Assembly: GCA_011773795.1 (NCBI GenBank)
Contig: WVWW01000103.1
Location: forward strand, 1-11,003
Length of the DNA: 11,003 nucleotides
Source: Acidobacteriota bacterium
Lineage (GTDB): Bacteria; Acidobacteriota; Polarisedimenticolia; Polarisedimenticolales; Polarisedimenticolaceae
Direction: 5' to 3'
In this document: positions 7,374 through 11,003 of the stretch, piece after piece
How positions within the stretch are numbered: position 1 is the stretch's first letter
Layout of the letters: the number at the start of each line of letters is the position of its first letter
The notes under the pieces: generated by a model
Databases searched by the model: none
Seen by the model: the letters and a program-made list of their open reading frames with translations, nothing else
What the model was told of the DNA's origin: nothing
Made by a program: the position numbers and the translations under genes

Positions 7374-9089
7374 ATGAAATCCTCGTCGAATCGCATTGCG
7401 CTCTCATGTCTGGCCGCCGTCCTGGTTCTCGTCTCCGCCTGCGAGCCCGGTTCGCGCAACGCGACCACGATGGACACGGGCCTGCCGTTGAGCGAAGGCC
7501 TGCAGGCTTACGACGTCCTGCGTTACACGCTGCGGAACGAGATCCTCGTCGATCGCGAGGCGATCGCCGGCTCCGCGAGCGTGAGGTTCGCGGCGCTCCG
7601 GGACATGGACACGCTCGAGCTGGACTTCGACGGGACCTTCCACATCGATTCCATCGATGGGCCCGGAGGCACGCTCGACCATGAAGCCACCGAGTCGAAG
7701 CTCTTCATCAAGCTCGGTGAAACGGTCCCCGCCGGGGAGACCCGCGAGGTGACCGTGCGTTACCGCGGCAAGCCGGTCGTGGCGAAGAGACCGCCCTGGG
7801 ACGGCGGCTTCCAGTGGGCCGAAACACCCTCGGGGAAACCCTGGATCGCCACCTCGTTCCAGGGCGAGGGGTGCGACATCTGGTGGCCCTGCAAGGATCA
7901 CCCGAGCGACGAGCCCGACGGCGTCGACCTACACATCACCGTCCCCGGCGACCTGACCGTGGCGTCGAACGGCGTGCTGGTCGGCGTGACCGACGAACCG
8001 GACGGCCGCAAGACGTTCCACTGGCAAACCAACGTGCCCACGAACCTCTACGGCATCGCGTTGAACATCGGTCCCTACGAGTTGATCGAGGGGACGCACA
8101 CCTCGACCAACGGCACCGAGATCCCGCTGGCCTTCTGGGCCATCGAGGATCACGCCGACGACGCCAGGAAGCTCTTCGATACCGAGATGAACGAGATGGT
8201 CGCGTTCTTCGAGAAGTTCGCCGGTCCGTATCCCTGGGGACAGGAGAAGCTCGGCATCGCCGAGACACCGCACCTCGGGATGGAGCACCAGACCATCAAC
8301 GCCTACGGCAACGAGTTCAAGCGCGACAAGTACGGCTTCGACTGGTTGTTGCACCACGAGCTGGCGCACGAGTGGTTCGGCAACCTCGTCTCCGCGAGCG
8401 ACTACGCCGATCTCTGGATCCACGAGGGGTTCGGCGCCTACATGCAACCGGTCTACACGCAAGAAGTGATGGGGGACGCGGCGTTCCACGCACGGATGTA
8501 CGAGGCCTATCTCGGCATCCGGGCCTGTAACCCCGTCGCGCCTCGCGGCGAGTTCTCGGACGACCGGTTGCACGGCGACGAGGGCCCGGGAGGCGACATC
8601 TACGGCCGCGGCGCGTGGACCCTGCACAGCCTGCGCTACCTGATGGGCGACGAACCGTTCTGGGAATCGGTCCGCGTGCTGCTCTACGACACGCCGGACC
8701 CGGAGACGCTCGAGCCGCCCATTGCCGCGCGCCATCGAACCACCGACGACTACCTCGAGATCACCAGCACCATTGCAGGTCGCGACCTGTCGTGGTTCTT
8801 CGAGGTCTACTTCCGCAGCACGGCGGTGCCCGAGCTCGTCGCCCGACAAGAGGGCGCCGACGTGGTCCTCGAATGGAAGACGGAAGACGACCTGCCGTTC
8901 GACATGCCCGTCCCCGTGCGCCGCAGCGGCGAGGTCGTGCGCGTCGAGTTCTCGAGCAACACCGCGAGGCTCGCCGGACTGTCGATCGCCGAGGTTCAGA
9001 TCGACCCGTTCATGCAGGTCCTGCGCAAGCTCCCGTCATTACCGACCTGCGCCGAGCGTGAGGCCGAGGCCAAGAAAGCCGAGTCCTGA
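7374..9089 (+). CDS. M1-family zinc metallopeptidase (aminopeptidase), lipoprotein
   Basis: This is a predicted cell-envelope aminopeptidase of the M1 (gluzincin) family that would remove N-terminal residues from peptides. The N-terminus is a clear lipoprotein signal: basic MKSSSNR, a hydrophobic core, and lipobox VSAC with the cysteine at residue 23. A beta-rich N-terminal domain spans about 35-220. The zinc site is complete: HELAH at 328-332 and, after exactly 18 residues, the third ligand E351 in WIHEGFGAYM. The substrate-binding glutamate is E304 in LGMEHQT, the counterpart of the GAMEN motif. The transition-state tyrosine is probably Y410 in DIYGRGAWTLHSLR. At 571 residues it is much shorter than E. 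coli PepN because it lacks the large C-terminal helical domain, as in other short bacterial M1 enzymes. There is no visible ribosome-binding site, yet the signal peptide fixes the start. It converges with the next gene with a 3-base gap. Confidence 0.93.
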   Translation: MKSSSNRIALSCLAAVLVLVSACEPGSRNATTMDTGLPLSEGLQAYDVLRYTLRNEILVDREAIAGSASVRFAALRDMDTLELDFDGTFHIDSIDGPGGTLDHEATESKLFIKLGETVPAGETREVTVRYRGKPVVAKRPPWDGGFQWAETPSGKPWIATSFQGEGCDIWWPCKDHPSDEPDGVDLHITVPGDLTVASNGVLVGVTDEPDGRKTFHWQTNVPTNLYGIALNIGPYELIEGTHTSTNGTEIPLAFWAIEDHADDARKLFDTEMNEMVAFFEKFAGPYPWGQEKLGIAETPHLGMEHQTINAYGNEFKRDKYGFDWLLHHELAHEWFGNLVSASDYADLWIHEGFGAYMQPVYTQEVMGDAAFHARMYEAYLGIRACNPVAPRGEFSDDRLHGDEGPGGDIYGRGAWTLHSLRYLMGDEPFWESVRVLLYDTPDPETLEPPIAARHRTTDDYLEITSTIAGRDLSWFFEVYFRSTAVPELVARQEGADVVLEWKTEDDLPFDMPVPVRRSGEVVRVEFSSNTARLAGLSIAEVQIDPFMQVLRKLPSLPTCAEREAEAKKAES

Positions 9090-9092
9090 ACC

Positions 9093-9530
9093 TCAGTACT
9101 TCCGCGCCAGCTTCACCGCCCACTTGTGCAGCGAGTGATAGCTGAAGCCCTGGGACACGTACATCACGGCGCAGTGACCGCTCCGTGCATCCAGCCCCTC
9201 GTCCTCGGCCAGCTCGAGCGCCTCCGGCGTCTCGGTCCCCATGTGGATCCAGACGTCGTGGATCCCCGCGTCGGCGGCCTGTGCGATCCACTCCCGCGTC
9301 TCTTCCCTGGGGACCTCGATCACGATCGCATCCGCCGATTGCGGCAGGTGTGCCAGATCCGAGTAGGCGTGGTCGCCGTCGATCTCCGGCGTCGAGGAGT
9401 CGACCGGGATGACCGTCTTGCCGAGATCCTTCAGGCCACGGTAGGTCAGCAGCGGGAAGTTCTTCTTCGCCGAGTGCCCGACCACGGCGAACGTGTCGTG
9501 GTTCCAGAAATCCTCGTAGGTGGAAGCCAT
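9093..9530 (-). CDS. CoA-binding Rossmann-fold protein (CoA_binding_2 / YccU-like)
   Basis: This is a small cytoplasmic protein of 145 residues made of a single CoA-binding-type Rossmann domain, similar to E. coli YccU. The glycine-containing nucleotide-binding turn is at 15-21 (AVVGHSA), followed by GKTVIPVDSSTPEIDG at 37-52, DAIVIEVPREE at 67-77 and the GIHDVWIHMGTET stretch at 89-101. A conserved-looking SGHCAVMYV (117-125) completes the fold. The start is firm: AAGGAGG (reverse complement of 9537-9543) lies 6 bases before the ATG at 9530, and the protein begins right at the domain. The open frame extends upstream to 10109, but that part is not coding-like and overlaps the divergent gene. 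The physiological role of YccU-like proteins is not established. The gene converges with the peptidase gene and diverges from the MBOAT-like gene. Confidence 0.9.
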   Translation of the reverse strand: MASTYEDFWNHDTFAVVGHSAKKNFPLLTYRGLKDLGKTVIPVDSSTPEIDGDHAYSDLAHLPQSADAIVIEVPREETREWIAQAADAGIHDVWIHMGTETPEALELAEDEGLDARSGHCAVMYVSQGFSYHSLHKWAVKLARKY

Positions 9531-9646
9531 GATTCGCCTCCTTCGATCACAACGATCAGGGTCCATGGTAGCTCCGCTCCCGCAGCAATCCATCGGAACT
9601 TCGGAAAATACGCACCCAAGGGACCATCTCGGTTTTTCCGCATGGG

Positions 9647-9683
9647 AGGGCTCCGGGCCCCTGGGTACCCTCGCAGGAGCCTT
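9647..9683. repeat. Imperfect inverted repeat in the divergent spacer
   Basis: GGCTCC (9649-9654) pairs with GGAGCC (9676-9681), extendable to 8 bp with one G-U pair. The loop contains the palindromes GGGCCC (9655-9660) and GGGTACCC (9663-9670). No T-run follows on the plus strand, so it is not a convincing intrinsic terminator. GC-rich sequence makes such repeats fairly easy to find by chance. Confidence 0.35.
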
Positions 9684-9691
9684 GGAGCGGC

Positions 9692-9707
9692 CTGTCCTGC
9701 AGGACAG
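9692..9707. promoter_or_regulatory. 16-bp perfect palindrome, candidate operator
   Basis: CTGTCCTGCAGGACAG is a perfect palindrome with no spacer. It lies 33 bases before the GTG start at 9741, inside the divergent region between the CoA-binding gene and the MBOAT-like gene. Its position and symmetry fit a binding site for a dimeric regulator. I do not recognise it as the site of a named regulator. Confidence 0.4.
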
Positions 9708-9740
9708 ATCGAGCGCAGGGCGCTGAAATCGAGGTAGGCC

Positions 9741-10202
9741 GTGCGTCGAGCGTACGAGAACTGGGTCGCCGACTACAGGTCGTACGCGCAGAAGCGCGGG
9801 TTCCGGACCTTCAACGACTGGCCATACCACCGGCGGGGTTTCATCGAGGCCTGGGCGCAGCCGGGGTTTCACCATTTTTGGCAGGTCTGGAATCCCGGAA
9901 TCGGCTATTTCACGTACCGCTGCTACCTCGTGATGGGAGGTCGGAGGCATCGCTTCCTGACAACCATGGCCGCTTTCGTCGCCTGCGGCCTGGTCCACAG
10001 CCTGATCGTCTTCCCTTTCCTGGGTTGGTCCTACAGCATCGTGGTCGCGTTCACCTGTTTCGGCCTTCTCGCCAATGCGAGCCGCGGGTTGGCACCGCTG
10101 CTCCGGCAAGAGCGCTGGCCCGCAGCCGCCAACGTCCTGATCAACGTTCTATTCGTCCTCGCCTCCTTCGATCTGGGGTTTTCCGTCAACCGGGTTCTTT
10201 AG
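9741..10202 (+). CDS. Small membrane protein resembling the MBOAT acyltransferase core
   Basis: This is a 153-residue protein with a soluble, aromatic and basic N-terminus (1-43) and three hydrophobic segments at about 72-94, 97-116 and 129-147. Residues 43-92 resemble the most conserved part of membrane-bound O-acyltransferases: FHHFWQVWNPGIGYF (FW at 46-47, W50, N51) followed by LVMGG (63-67) and then CGLVHS with histidine 86. In AlgI/DltB-type enzymes the corresponding motifs lead to the catalytic histidine. Full MBOAT enzymes are about 400-500 residues, so roughly the first half is absent. The gene is not simply a broken remnant: it has its own Shine-Dalgarno GAGG at 9731-9734, 6 bases before the GTG start, and an intact frame. 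I believe short stand-alone proteins of this type exist in other bacteria, but their substrate is unknown to me. It is convergent with msrB, 13 bases away. Confidence 0.7.
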   Translation: MRRAYENWVADYRSYAQKRGFRTFNDWPYHRRGFIEAWAQPGFHHFWQVWNPGIGYFTYRCYLVMGGRRHRFLTTMAAFVACGLVHSLIVFPFLGWSYSIVVAFTCFGLLANASRGLAPLLRQERWPAAANVLINVLFVLASFDLGFSVNRVL

Positions 10203-10215
10203 CGATGTCGGTCCT

Positions 10216-10602
10216 TCACGCGTCTTTCTTCCTCTTGAGGTCGAGCGCGGCGGAGTTGATGCAGTAGCGCAGCCCGGTCGGCCGCGGGCCGTCGGGGAAC
10301 ACGTGGCCGAGGTGGGCGTCGCACTGCGCGCAGCGCACCTCGATGCGGCGCATGCCGAGGCTGCTGTCCTCGATCTCGCGAATCGCGTCCTTGTCCAGCG
10401 CCTCGTAAAAACTCGGCCAGCCCGATCCCGAATCGTACTTGGTGTCCGAGCCGAAGAGCTGGGCGTCGCAACAGATGCAGTGGTACGTGCCGTCTTCCTT
10501 GCAGTCCCAGTACTTGCCGGTGAACGCACGCTCGGTGCCGCCGCAGCGCGTCACCTCGTACTGCTCGGGAGTCAGTTTTTCCTTCCACGTCTCGTCACTC
10601 AT
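10216..10602 (-). CDS. msrB: Peptide-methionine (R)-S-oxide reductase MsrB
   Basis: This enzyme reduces the R form of methionine sulfoxide in oxidised proteins, normally with thioredoxin as electron donor. At 128 residues it has the normal single-domain length with no signal peptide, so it should be cytoplasmic. The family landmarks are all present: RCGGTERAFTG (19-29), the zinc cysteines C42 and C45 (HCICC) and C91 and C94 (CAQC), SGSGWPSF (58-65), LGHVFPDGP (98-106), and the catalytic cysteine C114 in RYCINSAAL. The position that in many MsrB proteins carries the resolving cysteine (SGCGWPSF) is serine 60 here; cysteine 20 or direct reduction may serve instead. The start is supported by GAGGAG (reverse complement of 10610-10615), 7 bases before the ATG. 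It lies downstream of the reductase-like gene on the same strand, probably in the same transcript. Confidence 0.96.
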   Translation of the reverse strand: MSDETWKEKLTPEQYEVTRCGGTERAFTGKYWDCKEDGTYHCICCDAQLFGSDTKYDSGSGWPSFYEALDKDAIREIEDSSLGMRRIEVRCAQCDAHLGHVFPDGPRPTGLRYCINSAALDLKRKKDA

Positions 10603-10690
10603 CGGCGATCTCCTCGTGCACGTAGCCCAACACTTCCAGGAACGCTTCTATTTCCCGGCTGGCCTCGGCGCGGACCTCGGGGTCGTGTGA
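10595..10690 (-). other. Open frame directly continuing past the stop of the reductase-like gene
   Basis: After the TGA at 10691-10693 the same frame continues for 31 sense codons to a TGA at 10595-10597, overlapping the msrB ATG by 8 bases (ATGAGTGA arrangement). The translation is charged and helix-like (HDPEVRAEASREIEAF...) with a high share of G or C at third positions. It has no ATG; its only common start codons, GTG near 10633 and TTG near 10630, are too late to give a protein. It could be a former C-terminal extension cut off by a nonsense mutation, a sequencing error at the TGA, or non-coding spacer. Confidence 0.35.
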
Positions 10691-11003
10691 TCAGGATCCC
10701 ACCCCCGCCGGTTGCCGGGTCAGCTTGTCGTACAGCCCGGGAAGTCGTGTCCTGTAGGCCTCGCGGACCTCGCCCTCGAGCGCCTCGAGCGGTTTGACCG
10801 GAATCAGATCGATCACCTCGTCGTTCGGCATCCTGGAATCGAAGAAGGCGGTCACTCCGCCATGGAGCATCTGTGCCAGTGCGTGACGAGTTGCCCGCTC
10901 ATCGAGTCCGAAACCCCTACCCAGTGCCTCCAGCTCGGCGAACTGGTACCAGAAGTAGGTCGGGCCCATCGCGGTGAGGATCGCGTACGCCTCCAGCTGC
11001 TCG
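10691..11003 (-). CDS. Pyrroline-5-carboxylate reductase-like protein, C-terminal part (5' partial)
   Basis: Only the last 103 codons are visible; the frame is open at the window edge (EQLEAYAILTAMGPTYFWY...), so the gene starts outside. The segment resembles the helical dimerisation domain of pyrroline-5-carboxylate reductases: AILTAMGPTYFW corresponds to the ALxGSGPAYxF region, followed by GLDERATRHALAQMLHGG and a C-terminal helix. The loop that in true ProC reads SPGGTT is replaced by DLIPVKPL, so this is probably a paralogous NAD(P)-binding protein and not the proline-biosynthesis enzyme. The N-terminal Rossmann domain would be needed to decide. The stop is at 10691-10693, 88 bases before the msrB start on the same strand. 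The same frame stays open for 31 sense codons after the stop. Confidence 0.75.
   Translation of the reverse strand, partial: EQLEAYAILTAMGPTYFWYQFAELEALGRGFGLDERATRHALAQMLHGGVTAFFDSRMPNDEVIDLIPVKPLEALEGEVREAYRTRLPGLYDKLTRQPAGVGS

Noticed and set aside
5624..7684. Plus-strand open frame of 686 codons overlapping the TRAP permease and the peptidase start
   Set aside because: Arg/Asp/Gly-rich shadow frame; the real genes have full family motifs.
9084..9100. Terminator between the convergent peptidase and CoA-binding genes
   Set aside because: Only 3 bases separate the stops and I see no stem followed by a T-run; the same holds for 10203-10215.
9531..10109. Upstream extension of the CoA-binding protein to 10109 on the minus strand
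   Set aside because: The extension overlaps the divergent MBOAT-like gene and is not coding-like; the ATG at 9530 has a near-perfect ribosome-binding site and matches the usual N-terminus.

Overview
The window is about two-thirds G+C, densely packed, and reads as an ordinary chromosomal segment of a high-GC Gram-negative bacterium. The Gram-negative reading rests on an inner-membrane exporter with a HlyD/MacA-type periplasmic adaptor, two predicted lipoproteins and a TRAP importer with a separate binding protein. A proteobacterium (perhaps a gammaproteobacterium) is my best guess; the sequence alone does not settle the phylum. I saw no tRNA, rRNA, CRISPR array, transposase, integrase or obvious sign of a mobile element.

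Layout, plus strand first. Bases 1-4236 hold a three-gene exporter operon: an ABC ATPase (5' end outside the window), a duplicated FtsX/MacB-type permease of 787 residues, and a membrane-fusion adaptor, separated by only 6 and 4 bases. A 148-base gap follows, with a tentative promoter and an AT-rich repeat over the ribosome-binding site. Bases 4385-7325 hold a two-gene TRAP importer: a TAXI-family binding protein and a fused 4TM/12TM permease. The permease lacks a convincing ATG, GTG or TTG start and may start at ATT, overlapping the stop of the binding-protein gene. After 48 bases comes a lipoprotein M1-family zinc aminopeptidase (7374-9089) with a complete HEXXH-X18-E site and no ribosome-binding site.

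From 9093 the gene order becomes mixed. A small CoA-binding Rossmann protein (9093-9530) lies on the minus strand, convergent with the peptidase. A 210-base divergent spacer, rich in palindromes, separates it from a plus-strand gene (9741-10202) for a 153-residue membrane protein that resembles only the catalytic core of MBOAT acyltransferases. Convergent with that, on the minus strand, is a probable operon of a pyrroline-5-carboxylate-reductase-like protein (10691-11003, 5' end outside the window) followed by msrB (10216-10602).

How the genes work together: the exporter genes should form one tripartite-type machine and the two TRAP genes one sodium- or proton-coupled uptake system; neither substrate can be told from sequence. 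The remaining genes look like independent housekeeping or stress functions. I found no clearly new multi-gene system. The items most worth a second look are the putative ATT start, the stand-alone half-MBOAT protein with a 16-bp perfect palindrome upstream, the open frame after the stop of the reductase-like gene, and the repeat covering the TAXI ribosome-binding site.
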